From Thermoplasmatales archaeon ex4572_165 (GTDB lineage Archaea > Thermoplasmatota > E2 > DHVEG-1): 33,494 nucleotides of DNA. Of the stretch, positions 7,767-16,080 are shown in pieces. The translations under genes and the position numbers were made by a program. The stretch covers positions 1-33,494 of the forward strand of contig NJDG01000007.1 in NCBI GenBank assembly GCA_002254885.1, in the 5' to 3' direction. Positions within the stretch are counted from its first letter, which is position 1, and each line of letters begins with the position of its first letter. Below the pieces are notes generated by a model. The model searched no databases and had not been told where the DNA came from. It saw nothing but the letters and a program-made list of their open reading frames with translations.

Positions 7767-10613
7767 TTATGCATCCCAAAAACCTCTGGTTTGAGCATAC
7801 TTTATCTCAGCTTTATGGATATCTTTGATAAGGTCATATAATGTGTCTTTGTTTCTTTGAAGATCCACAGGGTCATATCGCCTCAGTAAACGTGCAGCAG
7901 TATCTGGGCCAATACCTCTCCCCATTAATGTTATCAACGCAGGTTTTCCATAGGACAATATAAGACTTGCGTTTTTATATAATCGTTTTATCTCCTTCTT
8001 ATCAGCATCAGTTGTTTTCTTTTTCTTTAATACATCCATTTCATTTTCACGATACTGCGGAAGAGCAGCGATTTTTATTGCATCGCATTTTGGACAGATG
8101 GGATGTGAAGGTGCGTTTTTGATATGTACATGCCATTTTTTTGTACAATTTATACATGCAAGAGTAATACGAGTTTCTTCGATACGATTTTTTAAAGCCT
8201 TTAAAATTATCCTATCTGCTCTTTGTGGTGCCATCAACCCCTTTATTGTTTCCATACCAGCTAGGCCAATGGGAGATAATTTTTGTATCACAAGTGTTAT
8301 GTTACCGTCTTGTATTTGTTGAAAAATATATTTAGCATGTAAAATATCCATACGTTCCCAAATTAATTTATCAAGTGCCTCATCAAAAATAGGGGTATGA
8401 TCAAATAAAGTAAACAATTTTTTAATTCCAATGTTTTTATAATCAAAATCTTTTCTTAAAGCTCCAAATTTTCTAGCAGCATGTACCAACTGCCATCGTA
8501 TAAATGTTGAATTTTTCAACATTGTTGAAAGTAAATATTCAAGAGAATCAGCAGATGTCGAAAAAAATAGATCCTTTATTTTTTCAGCTGACATCCTATA
8601 TGGAAGCTCCAAATGAATACGATATGCATCATTTGTTATTCCAACACTTTCACCAATTGATTGTGCTAATAATGCAGAAAGAATACGACCAATAGTTTCA
8701 TTTACCTTAGTACCACAACATCCATTGATAATAAGATGTCTATTTTCAACTTCAAGAGTAAAAATTTTGTCAGATGGAACAATAAGGTTTTTTTCTTTTT
8801 GATTTTTAATCTGGTTTTTTATTTCATCTAATGTTTCTATGTTGCAAGGATAATCTGGAAGATCTTGATTGTGGTCAATTAATCGTCTTAACTTGCCAAC
8901 CTCCATTGCTACATCAAAAGGAACTGGGATATCTTCACCAGTCCAAGATGGTGCTTCTCCAAGCTCTTGATCAGGGGCAATCAATACTTTTTCTTCCTCC
9001 ATCTGAATTATTTTCCATGGCCTTCCACTAAGAATAAACCTTTGCCCTTCAACTCCCATGTTTAAAACAAATCGTTCATCAAGCTTTCCGACATTTTTTC
9101 TTGAAGAAATATCCACAGCAACAAAAAATTTTTCATCAGGAATCATTGAGATATTATCCAAAAAATAATTCCTTGAATTTCTTCTTTTACCTAGATATCC
9201 ATTTTCATACCAGATGCTTCTTTGTCTAATAAGCTGGTCAACGATTTCATGAAAACGTTTTTCTTCTAAACTAGAAAAAGGATATGATCTTTTTAAGATT
9301 TGAAATAATGTTTCTTCATGGATGCGACCGGTTGCTAGACTAGTTGAAATTATCTGATTACATAATACGGACAATGGATTTTTTCGTACTGAGGATACTT
9401 CAAGCTCCCTTGCAAGTGTTTTTCGTGCAATAACTAGTGATTCAGCTAGATCCTCAGGCGTAGTTGAAATAATAACTCCTTTTGATGTTTTTCCAATACG
9501 ATGCCCAGATCGTCCAATTCGCTGAACAATTCGAGTTACTTCTCTGGGTGAATTATATTGAATGATAAAATCTGTATCGCCAACATCAATTCCCAGTTCA
9601 AGAGACGATGTACATATCAGGGTTTTTAACTCGTTAGATTTAAACTGATCTTCTGCTTCAATTCTTGCATGTTTTGATAAAGATCCATGATGAACACCTA
9701 TAGGATAACCCGGAGCCCAAATATGAAATCTTGAAGAAAGAATCTCAGCACCATCACGAGTATTTGTAAAAAATAGTGTAGAAACATGATCATCAATAAG
9801 AGTTTTACATCTTCTAAGAGCCGCAAAAGACCTTGGATCAAGAGTTAATCGAGCAGATTCTACAAAATCCCGTTCCTCCACCTTTGGCATTTCAACAGTC
9901 AGATCAATCTTTTTAATTGCATCAATTGAAACTGTTTTAACCGGCCTAAAAATGTTTTCTTTACACAAACCACCCAGATACCTTGCTACTTCTTCTGGTG
10001 CTCCAACCGTTGCAGATAAACCTATTCGTTGGAAACTATGGGATTTTTGTTTTGTTAACTGTTCCAATCGTTCTAATGCAACTGCTAACTGTGCACCACG
10101 TTCATCATGTGCAAGTTCATGTATCTCATCAATTATCACCCATCTGACCTTATGAATATGTGAACGAAGGTTTTTTCCCACAAAAAGAATTTGAAATGTC
10201 TCAGGGGTTGTTATTAACATATCCGGAGGTTTTCTTGATTGTTTCACCCGTTCACTCTGAGTTGTATCACCATGTCTAACGGCAACAGAAATATTCAAGG
10301 ATTCCCCCCATGAAATAGTTCTTTTCAACATATCTCGATTTAATGCACGAAGAGGAGTTATATAAAGAATTGAGTTTCCAACCTCTTTTGAAAAAGCCTG
10401 ATTTTTTTCTTTTTGTTTTAGAAATTCATGAAAAACTGGAAGTAAAGCAGATTCTGTTTTTCCATGACCAGTTGGAGCAATAAGAAGAACATGAGATCCC
10501 TTTATTATCTCTGGAACAGCTTTTTTTTGAGGTTCAGTTGGGTTTAAAATCTGTTTTTCTTTTAAAATCTGTTGAATTTTTGGATGAAGCTTAGAAAAAA
10601 CTGTTGTATTCAT
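7767..10613 (-). CDS. lhr: Lhr-type superfamily 2 ATP-dependent helicase
   Basis: Lhr helicases are 3'-5' SF2 translocases acting on branched DNA and DNA:RNA hybrids, implicated in recombination and repair. The 948-residue protein has motif I APTGHGKT (46-53), motif II DEIH (162-165), motif III SAT (200-202) and motif VI QRIGRSGHRIG near 365. The Lhr-specific winged-helix and beta-sheet region follows. The C-terminus carries a zinc finger (CINC ... CPKC, about 815-840) and a helix-hairpin-helix-like segment, MGRGIGPDTAARLLRRY (about 900). The ATG is the first codon of a clean reading frame. A metallophosphoesterase of the type often found beside lhr lies two genes upstream, with a small membrane protein between. 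Assignment is firm; the exact substrate is unknown. Confidence 0.95.
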   Translation of the reverse strand: MNTTVFSKLHPKIQQILKEKQILNPTEPQKKAVPEIIKGSHVLLIAPTGHGKTESALLPVFHEFLKQKEKNQAFSKEVGNSILYITPLRALNRDMLKRTISWGESLNISVAVRHGDTTQSERVKQSRKPPDMLITTPETFQILFVGKNLRSHIHKVRWVIIDEIHELAHDERGAQLAVALERLEQLTKQKSHSFQRIGLSATVGAPEEVARYLGGLCKENIFRPVKTVSIDAIKKIDLTVEMPKVEERDFVESARLTLDPRSFAALRRCKTLIDDHVSTLFFTNTRDGAEILSSRFHIWAPGYPIGVHHGSLSKHARIEAEDQFKSNELKTLICTSSLELGIDVGDTDFIIQYNSPREVTRIVQRIGRSGHRIGKTSKGVIISTTPEDLAESLVIARKTLARELEVSSVRKNPLSVLCNQIISTSLATGRIHEETLFQILKRSYPFSSLEEKRFHEIVDQLIRQRSIWYENGYLGKRRNSRNYFLDNISMIPDEKFFVAVDISSRKNVGKLDERFVLNMGVEGQRFILSGRPWKIIQMEEEKVLIAPDQELGEAPSWTGEDIPVPFDVAMEVGKLRRLIDHNQDLPDYPCNIETLDEIKNQIKNQKEKNLIVPSDKIFTLEVENRHLIINGCCGTKVNETIGRILSALLAQSIGESVGITNDAYRIHLELPYRMSAEKIKDLFFSTSADSLEYLLSTMLKNSTFIRWQLVHAARKFGALRKDFDYKNIGIKKLFTLFDHTPIFDEALDKLIWERMDILHAKYIFQQIQDGNITLVIQKLSPIGLAGMETIKGLMAPQRADRIILKALKNRIEETRITLACINCTKKWHVHIKNAPSHPICPKCDAIKIAALPQYRENEMDVLKKKKTTDADKKEIKRLYKNASLILSYGKPALITLMGRGIGPDTAARLLRRYDPVDLQRNKDTLYDLIKDIHKAEIKYAQTRGFWDA

Positions 10614-10679
10614 AGTAATTACTTACTTTTAATGTAAATAGAATGAAATTAAAAAGATTTAGGAGATAAATTTTTCAGC

Positions 10680-10856
10680 TTAGTTAATTGCTTTATAAAA
10701 TATCATCCCCATTCCAAACCATGTGATTGTAAGAATGTAAAACAATGCATTCATAAAACCAGAAACGGCTCCTATGAATATTAATAGTAAAGGAAGTAAC
10801 ATCAATAAAAATATTGTTATTGCGCCCATTGTATCTTCGTTTAATGAAATGTCCAT
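10680..10856 (-). CDS. Small membrane protein of 58 residues, unknown function
   Basis: A short frame encodes MDISLNEDTMGAI and then two closely spaced hydrophobic helices (ITIFLLMLLPLLLIFIGAV and a second centred on NALFYILTITWFGMGMIFY). This makes a hairpin membrane protein with a charged N-terminus. The frame could begin at a TTG at 10865, but GAGGT at 10866-10870 lies nine bases before the ATG at 10856, so the ATG is preferred. A TATA box at 10911-10923 gives it its own promoter. It sits between the metallophosphoesterase and lhr on the same strand. I do not recognise a family. The combination of TATA box, ribosome site and membrane-like composition supports a real gene. Confidence 0.6.
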   Translation of the reverse strand: MDISLNEDTMGAITIFLLMLLPLLLIFIGAVSGFMNALFYILTITWFGMGMIFYKAIN

Positions 10857-10910
10857 ATTATTCAAACCTCTAAATTGTTATTTATTGAACTTTTTTTGAT
10901 AATACTCCTA

Positions 10911-10923
10911 CAATATTTAAACC
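10911..10923 (-). promoter_or_regulatory. TATA box for the small membrane protein gene
   Basis: GGTTTAAATATTG on the minus strand is centred about 60 nt before the ATG at 10856. It gives a predicted leader of about 35 nt that includes the GAGGT ribosome site at 10866-10870. It overlaps the end region of the upstream metallophosphoesterase gene. Confidence 0.5.
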
Positions 10924-10929
10924 TTCACA

Positions 10930-11673
10930 TCATTTATTTCTTAATTGTTTAAGAGTCCCAATGCTAGTTCCATCCAATAAATAAATTTCAGCTTTTTCTT
11001 CTACTACTAAATTATCAATGGGGCCGACAATACCCTCGACATTAACTGCACTTCCTCCACAAAGTGGGTTAAAAACAGGCAAAATCACCATGATCATATC
11101 AAGATTATATGATTTATATCTCTCTTTAACTGAGTCAATGTTAATAGGAGTTTTAATCCAACAAGGTTCATAACTATTATAACCTAGTCGATCAGTAAGT
11201 CTAACTGTTGGATGAGTATGGCCACAGAAAACATATTTACTCTGCATGATCTTTTCACTAGGCCAACGATGACCATGGATAAAACCACAGATATCTTTTT
11301 GATATCCATCTGACCCATGAATAATAATATTATCTGGAACCATCGTATTGATACTTCCATCATGATTACCAGGAATAATATGGATTTTTGCATAACTTTG
11401 CAATCTTTTTAAAAATTCAAATAGATGCTTTTTCTCATAAAAAGGTGTTGAAGGTATAGAATGTTTAATATCTCCTAAAAGGATTATTTCTTTTGGTTTA
11501 TATTCATCATACATCTCCTGTATCATAGATTCCATTTGACTTATTTTTGAATCTGCATATACACCATATTCACGAAGTTCATTTTCAATTCCAATATGCA
11601 GATCAGATAATACAAGTGCTTCAAATTGAGGGATGAAAAGTGCGGGTTTGTTTGATATTGGCTGAAAAAACAT
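10930..11673 (-). CDS. Metallophosphoesterase (ICC-like, COG1407 type)
   Basis: This is a calcineurin-like two-metal phosphoesterase. The 247 residues show all the metal-binding motifs in order: SDLHIG (D24, H26), LLGDIKHS (about 66), PGNHDG (about 110), HGHRWP and CGHTHP (about 133-152). The C-terminal part ends in a beta-rich piece with DGTSIGTLKQL. The layout matches the predicted phosphoesterases of COG1407, a group often encoded beside Lhr helicases, and lhr is indeed close by here. That suggests a role in nucleic-acid processing or repair, though the substrate cannot be read from sequence. It follows the 537-residue membrane protein gene by 26 nt and has no clear ribosome site. Confidence 0.88.
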   Translation of the reverse strand: MFFQPISNKPALFIPQFEALVLSDLHIGIENELREYGVYADSKISQMESMIQEMYDEYKPKEIILLGDIKHSIPSTPFYEKKHLFEFLKRLQSYAKIHIIPGNHDGSINTMVPDNIIIHGSDGYQKDICGFIHGHRWPSEKIMQSKYVFCGHTHPTVRLTDRLGYNSYEPCWIKTPINIDSVKERYKSYNLDMIMVILPVFNPLCGGSAVNVEGIVGPIDNLVVEEKAEIYLLDGTSIGTLKQLRNK

Positions 11674-11699
11674 CTACATTCAAAACTAAGCTAGTGTTT

Positions 11700-13313
11700 T
11701 TATATCATTGCATTAAATGGATTGAACAACAATAATACAACATTGATTAACATTGTAAGATAAATTGCAACAATAGGCCATATAAATAGATAAGTAGCAC
11801 CTTTAAAGAAATGGCGATAAGTCTTATCAAAACCAAAAAATGATAAGAGTTTTGATACAATAATACCAATGGGTAATGCTGCAAATAAAAATCCCAAAAC
11901 CCATAAGACACATTGAATTAATAAAAAAACTCCTGCAATCATTGTAAAACCATTTAATGATATTTCTTGAAAAAAACTGATACCAAATTGATGTTGAACC
12001 ACAGAGTTTAGCAAAACAAATGCAATGATGAAACCTGCAATATGGATAATTATTGATATGTAATGTATTTTTTTATCATTGATAATATATTTTTTATCTT
12101 GTTTCTTTAAAAAAAACTTGAAAAGAATTAAACTAATTATAGCACCGATCCAAAATATTATTGGAAAAATCGGTAATCCAACCCCATTTTCTGATGTTGC
12201 TGCTTGTGATGAATAGAAATGATCACCTAGAAAAATCAATGAATAATCTGCATCAACCAATACACCTGATTCTGAACTGCTTATCGTTGCCTGATCAACC
12301 CTTGTGAAACCAAAGTTTTCAAAAGAGTTACTTACTCCCTCGATTTTAACGTTTTCTGAATGATTAACAAAAATAATTCCACCATTTAACATTGATGAAA
12401 GACTCGTTATAAATTGTAATCCTCCATCATTTTCTGAGATAAATGGAATATTATTCATATCGAAATCTTCACCCAGTTCATCAACATGTTGTATCATAGC
12501 CATTATGTTTGGTGTCTTCTCAGAAGGACCTATTTTACATTGAATTGTTGATTCTTTTGATGAACTATCTAATGGAAGAATGTGGATTGGTGAATATTCA
12601 ACGATCTGGAAATAATTATTATCTAAGTAAAGCATACTTTGAGATTCATGATTATTCCAAATTTCCTCACCGGTTGAAGAAAAAATTTTTATTTCACCCT
12701 CATCTGAAAATGAGTATATGATGATATGATCTTCATTGTAATCATATGATGCTGTTGAATTTTGTTCAGATAAATAAAAAAATGAATTCACCGATTCAAA
12801 ACCTTCAAATGGCAATGATATGAAACCAGTAAAACATGACTCCTCGTTGAAATCATATTGAATTGGATTATCTGATGTACCAATTAAGAACAACCCATTT
12901 GAAAGGGATATAGATACATCTGAAAAATATCTAATTTCACCAACAATGTCCATCATATCTTCTAATTCAATTGAACCCATTATTTCATTTGGTATTATCG
13001 TAATATTTGAAATATCTGCTATTGTACTTGAACCAATTAATGGAAAAACATGTAAATTCTCTAATAAATCAGAATCTATATATGATGATACAATTGGATT
13101 ATCTGCTAATTCTTGAACTGATCCAAATAACTCATCGTTTTTTATTCCATAAAATGTTCCACTAACATCAGTTTTTCCTAAACTAAAAAGCATACTATTA
13201 GGCGATACAGTTGTTTGCATACCATAATTATTTTGATTTTCAGCAATTCCAGTCAAAGAAAACAAAGCAATAAAACTAATGCATCCCAACACTATGACGA
13301 TACGATTCATCAT
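11700..13313 (-). CDS. Exported membrane-anchored protein of 537 residues, unknown function
   Basis: I do not recognise the family. The protein opens with a signal-peptide-like stretch (NRIVIVLGCISFIALFSLT). About 350 residues of polar beta-rich sequence follow, with asparagine-rich possible glycosylation sites. Four hydrophobic helices lie in the last 170 residues (around FPIIFWIGAIISLILFKFF, IIIHIAGFIIAFVLL, MIAGVFLLIQCVLWVLGFLF and LFIWPIVAIYLTMLINVVLLL). Most of it should therefore face outside the cell, with a C-terminal membrane bundle separated by a short basic loop (KKQDKKYIINDKK). It begins 19 nt after the nnr stop, with AGG before the doubled ATG, and is probably co-transcribed with nnr. 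No catalytic motif is visible. Confidence 0.75.
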   Translation of the reverse strand: MMNRIVIVLGCISFIALFSLTGIAENQNNYGMQTTVSPNSMLFSLGKTDVSGTFYGIKNDELFGSVQELADNPIVSSYIDSDLLENLHVFPLIGSSTIADISNITIIPNEIMGSIELEDMMDIVGEIRYFSDVSISLSNGLFLIGTSDNPIQYDFNEESCFTGFISLPFEGFESVNSFFYLSEQNSTASYDYNEDHIIIYSFSDEGEIKIFSSTGEEIWNNHESQSMLYLDNNYFQIVEYSPIHILPLDSSSKESTIQCKIGPSEKTPNIMAMIQHVDELGEDFDMNNIPFISENDGGLQFITSLSSMLNGGIIFVNHSENVKIEGVSNSFENFGFTRVDQATISSSESGVLVDADYSLIFLGDHFYSSQAATSENGVGLPIFPIIFWIGAIISLILFKFFLKKQDKKYIINDKKIHYISIIIHIAGFIIAFVLLNSVVQHQFGISFFQEISLNGFTMIAGVFLLIQCVLWVLGFLFAALPIGIIVSKLLSFFGFDKTYRHFFKGATYLFIWPIVAIYLTMLINVVLLLFNPFNAMI

Positions 13314-13332
13314 AAACCTAAAAAAAGTGTTA

Positions 13333-14793
13333 TTATAAATACCTTTTCAAAACTTCAGGTATATTTTCAATTACATCTGTTGCACACATTCCATAGGAAT
13401 ATTTTTTAAAGGCAATATTCCCTGCTTCTCCATTGATAAATGCTGCAATTCTCATTGCATTAATCAATGACGTATGTTTTGAAAGTAATCCTACAATAAT
13501 ACCTGCGAGAACGTCGCCGGTTCCACCTACCGTCATAGCTTCATTATGAATCATGTTTAACCTTGTTATTTTTCCATCACTAATAACATCAGTTGGCCCT
13601 TTTACAAAAATTCCAATTTCTAATTTTTTTGCCCAATTTTCTACTTGTTCTATCTGATTTTCTAAATCCGTTTTCAAAGTTTCACTTGAAAATTCATGAA
13701 ATTCCTTTGCATGAGGCGTTATTATTGCATTACTTTTTCTTAATATTTCATGGTTGGTGGAAAGAGCAGTGATTCCATCAGCATCAACAATAACAGGTAT
13801 TTTATTTTTAGAGAGAAAATCAACTATGATTTTCACAGATTCAATTGTTTCAGATGATAAACCTAGACCCGGACCTATTAATACAGCATCAACCTTTAAA
13901 CAAAGTTTTTTGATGAGATCAGTATCCGCAGGTGAAAGATAATCCTCGGAGTTTAATTGTCTTACAATTATATTTGGAGAGAATGCTGCAACAGTTGACA
14001 TGATATTTTTTGGAACTGCAATCGTAACAAGATCTGCACCCACCCTATAAGATGCAAGTGCACTTAGAACAGGTGCTCCTATATATGGGCCGCCTCCTAT
14101 GATTAGAACACGACCGTTTTGTCCTTTATGTGATTGTTTTTTTGGTCTTGGATAATATTCAGAAAGCTCACCTGGCCCAACATAAATTGATGCTTTTTCT
14201 GGAATTCCAATCGATCTTACATGAATTTTTCCACAAACATTTTCATCCATTCCTTCTTTTTTATCATGAAATGTGATAGTATGATGTGGCATAATTGTTG
14301 TATTAAGTCCCATTCCTGTTGGTACATCACATGAAATTATGGTTTTATCTTTTGAATTATTTATTTTTTGAACTATTTTATCATATGGCTCTCGAAGATT
14401 TCCTGTTAGTCCAATTCCAAGCATTGCATCAATAATGATTGTGTTTTTTTCAAGTATTGAATCTATTTTAGATAGAGATCTAACATCATATATTTTTAAT
14501 GGTATTTGTTTTAGTTTTGTAAAATTCATCTGAGAAATCGAGGTATGAATCTGTTTTTCTTCTCCAACTAAAAAAAGTGATACAGGATGATTTTTTGAAA
14601 GATATCGTGCAGCTACAAAACCATCCCCTCCATTGTTCCCCAGTCCACAAAAAATTGATATCAATGGATCTGTAAAGTTATCTTCGATAAATATAGCAAG
14701 TTGCCTTCCTGCTTCTTCCATTAGTTTTTCTTGAGGGGTTCCAAAAAATTCAGCATTTTTGTCTAATACTTTAACTTCTTTACCCTTGATCAT
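13333..14793 (-). CDS. nnr: Bifunctional NAD(P)HX epimerase/dehydratase
   Basis: Nnr repairs hydrated NADH and NADPH. The N-terminal YjeF domain epimerises the R form of NAD(P)HX and the C-terminal YjeF/carbohydrate-kinase-like domain dehydrates the S form at the cost of ADP or ATP. The 486 residues include the epimerase motifs CGLGNNGGDGFVAARYL (about 45-62) and DAMLGIGLTG. The dehydratase motifs are GGGPYIGAPVLSAL (about 233), GPGLG, VDADG, ITPHAKEF and the nucleotide-loop GGTGDVLAGI near residue 430. The two-domain fusion is usual in archaea. It is divergent from nac across a 73-nt gap with a TATATATA element that lies 25-34 nt before its ATG, so the message may be leaderless. Confidence 0.95.
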   Translation of the reverse strand: MIKGKEVKVLDKNAEFFGTPQEKLMEEAGRQLAIFIEDNFTDPLISIFCGLGNNGGDGFVAARYLSKNHPVSLFLVGEEKQIHTSISQMNFTKLKQIPLKIYDVRSLSKIDSILEKNTIIIDAMLGIGLTGNLREPYDKIVQKINNSKDKTIISCDVPTGMGLNTTIMPHHTITFHDKKEGMDENVCGKIHVRSIGIPEKASIYVGPGELSEYYPRPKKQSHKGQNGRVLIIGGGPYIGAPVLSALASYRVGADLVTIAVPKNIMSTVAAFSPNIIVRQLNSEDYLSPADTDLIKKLCLKVDAVLIGPGLGLSSETIESVKIIVDFLSKNKIPVIVDADGITALSTNHEILRKSNAIITPHAKEFHEFSSETLKTDLENQIEQVENWAKKLEIGIFVKGPTDVISDGKITRLNMIHNEAMTVGGTGDVLAGIIVGLLSKHTSLINAMRIAAFINGEAGNIAFKKYSYGMCATDVIENIPEVLKRYL

Positions 14794-14816
14794 ACCAAAA
14801 CCTATAACAATTCTCA

Positions 14817-14828
14817 GTGTATATATGC
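14817..14828. promoter_or_regulatory. Symmetric TATA element between divergent nnr and nac
   Basis: GTGTATATATGC lies between the two divergent starts. It is 25-34 nt before the nnr ATG (14793) and about 40-48 nt before the nac ATG (14867), a distance that leaves room for the nac GGAGG site at 14853-14857. The near-palindromic core could be read in either direction. A second AT-rich stretch (14840-14851) is an alternative for nnr. Confidence 0.5.
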
Positions 14829-14866
14829 TTCGAATATTACATTAAAATATTTGGAGGAAACAAAAT

Positions 14867-15208
14867 ATGCTTCCAAGAGGTATGAATCCTAAGCAAATGA
14901 ATCAAATGATGCGTAAACTAGGGATTAACGTAAAAGACGTGAAAAATGTTGAGAAAGTTATTATTCAAACTGATACAAAAGAATACGTTTTTTCCGATGC
15001 AGAAGTTACTATTATGAATGCCCAGGGTCAGAAAACATTTCAAATAGTTGGCAACCCCGTTATAAATAGTCGTAAGGAAGAAATCCCTAATGATGATATT
15101 AATTTAATAGTTGATCAAACTGGGAAGACTTTTGAAGAAGCAAAAGAGGCACTTGAAAAAACTCAAGGAGATATTGCTGAGGCGATTCTTTTACTAACTC
15201 AACAATAA
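14867..15208 (+). CDS. nac: Nascent polypeptide-associated complex protein (archaeal NAC)
   Basis: Archaeal NAC forms a homodimer that binds ribosomes and shields emerging chains. The 113 residues have the expected two parts. The NAC beta-barrel covers about residues 25-65 (NVEKVIIQTDTKEYVFSDAEV then GQKTFQIVG). A C-terminal UBA domain covers about 78-113 (VDQTGKTFEEAKEALEKTQ, then DIAEAILLL). A strong GGAGG site nine bases before the ATG (spacer 14858-14866) fixes the start. The N-terminal MLPRGMNPKQMNQMMRKLG is the usual methionine-rich archaeal NAC opening. The zinc-ribbon gene 31 nt downstream probably shares its transcript. Confidence 0.95.
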   Translation: MLPRGMNPKQMNQMMRKLGINVKDVKNVEKVIIQTDTKEYVFSDAEVTIMNAQGQKTFQIVGNPVINSRKEEIPNDDINLIVDQTGKTFEEAKEALEKTQGDIAEAILLLTQQ

Positions 15209-15239
15209 TTTTAATATTGTTTTTATCATATACAATGAC

Positions 15240-15356
15240 ATGAGAAAAAGAAGATGTCAGAAATGTCGATCTCTTGTTTCAGAATGTGACCTTTCAAATC
15301 ATCAAAAATTTGGACTCATTTGTAAAAAATGCTATGATACTTTAAATAATAAATAA
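15240..15356 (+). CDS. 38-residue zinc-ribbon protein
   Basis: A short frame starting ATGAGAAAAAGA encodes a basic peptide with the cysteine pairs CQKC (residues 6-9) and CKKC (about 28-31), plus a lone cysteine at 16. Two CxxC knuckles about 20 residues apart are a typical zinc ribbon, and MRKRRC at the front is nucleic-acid-binding in character. It lies 31 nt after nac on the same strand and ends in a run of AAT/AAA codons before TAA at 15354-15356. Archaea have many such tiny zinc ribbons of unknown role. I cannot name this one. A coding origin is likely because the cysteine spacing is orderly and the composition matches known small ribbons. Confidence 0.6.
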   Translation: MRKRRCQKCRSLVSECDLSNHQKFGLICKKCYDTLNNK

Positions 15357-15459
15357 AAAAATGTATAAATAAGTATCATAAATGACATAATTATATATTT
15401 TTAACCGATATTTTTTATAATAGAATTTGATACATGATTTCAAGCAGGTGATAATATCA

Positions 15460-15984
15460 ATGGCTCGAAAAAGCGAAAAACAAATAAAAAAAGATGAAAG
15501 CAAAATTCTTACAGCATTAAAACAAAACGCTCGAGGCAGTATCGAAGAAATCGCAAAAAAATATCATTTTTCCAGACAAAAAGTATGGAGAATCATAAAA
15601 AGATTAGAAGAAACAAAAGAAATATGGGGATATTATACTGTTGTTGATGAAGAGAAACTTGACAGGAAAAGATTTATCATCCTAATAAAAAGATCAACTG
15701 AACCTATTGATAATGCCATAAACAAAATCATTGATTTAACACTCCATGAAAAAGGAGAAAAAATAGGAATTGAAGTGGAATCAAGCAGTTATCTTCATGG
15801 TCGATATGATTGGATGTTTATCATAACTGCTGATGATATGAAAGCTGCAAAGCGATTCAGTAATCTCCTAGTCAAAGAATATCAAATGTGGATTAATGAA
15901 ATCCATATAATCGAAGATATTTTTTCATTAAAAAAATGTGGAATTATAAATCCAAATTCAGAAAAATTGAAAGATTTTTTCTAA
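15460..15984 (+). CDS. AsnC/Lrp-type transcriptional regulator
   Basis: This is a DNA-binding regulator of 174 residues. The N-terminal winged helix-turn-helix (about 10-62) includes ILTALKQNARGSIEEIAKKY and then FSRQKVWRIIKRLEE, the Lrp recognition-helix layout. The C-terminal part, with HGRYDWMFIITADDMKAAKRF around residues 115-135, resembles the effector-binding RAM-like domain. AGGTGAT at 15446-15452 precedes the ATG at 15460. The frame also opens earlier from a TTG, but the ribosome site supports the shorter protein. It is single and flanked by oligo-T downstream. Its targets are unknown. Autoregulation is usual in the family but no operator is evident. Confidence 0.85.
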   Translation: MARKSEKQIKKDESKILTALKQNARGSIEEIAKKYHFSRQKVWRIIKRLEETKEIWGYYTVVDEEKLDRKRFIILIKRSTEPIDNAINKIIDLTLHEKGEKIGIEVESSSYLHGRYDWMFIITADDMKAAKRFSNLLVKEYQMWINEIHIIEDIFSLKKCGIINPNSEKLKDFF

Positions 15985-16003
15985 AAAATTTAATTTACTT
16001 TCA

Positions 16004-16018
16004 TTTTTTTCTTTTTTT
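16004..16018 (+). terminator. Oligo-T terminator after the Lrp-type regulator
   Basis: Two runs of seven T separated by one C (16004-16010 and 16012-16018) lie 20-35 nt after the regulator stop. Runs of five or more T on the coding strand are the usual archaeal termination signal. Confidence 0.5.
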
Positions 16019-16046
16019 ATATTTATCTATCAAGATATGAAATAAA

Positions 16047-16056
16047 ATATATAAAC
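16047..16056 (+). promoter_or_regulatory. TATA box for the HAD hydrolase gene
   Basis: ATATATAAAC is centred about 29 nt before the ATG at 16081, which predicts a transcript beginning within a few bases of the start codon (leaderless). Confidence 0.65.
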
Positions 16057-16080
16057 CATTTCTTTTTTCTACATACCTCA

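Noticed and set aside
8098-9031. Plus-strand frames opposite lhr
   Set aside because: They are antisense shadows of a fully supported helicase gene with clear motifs and have no start signals.
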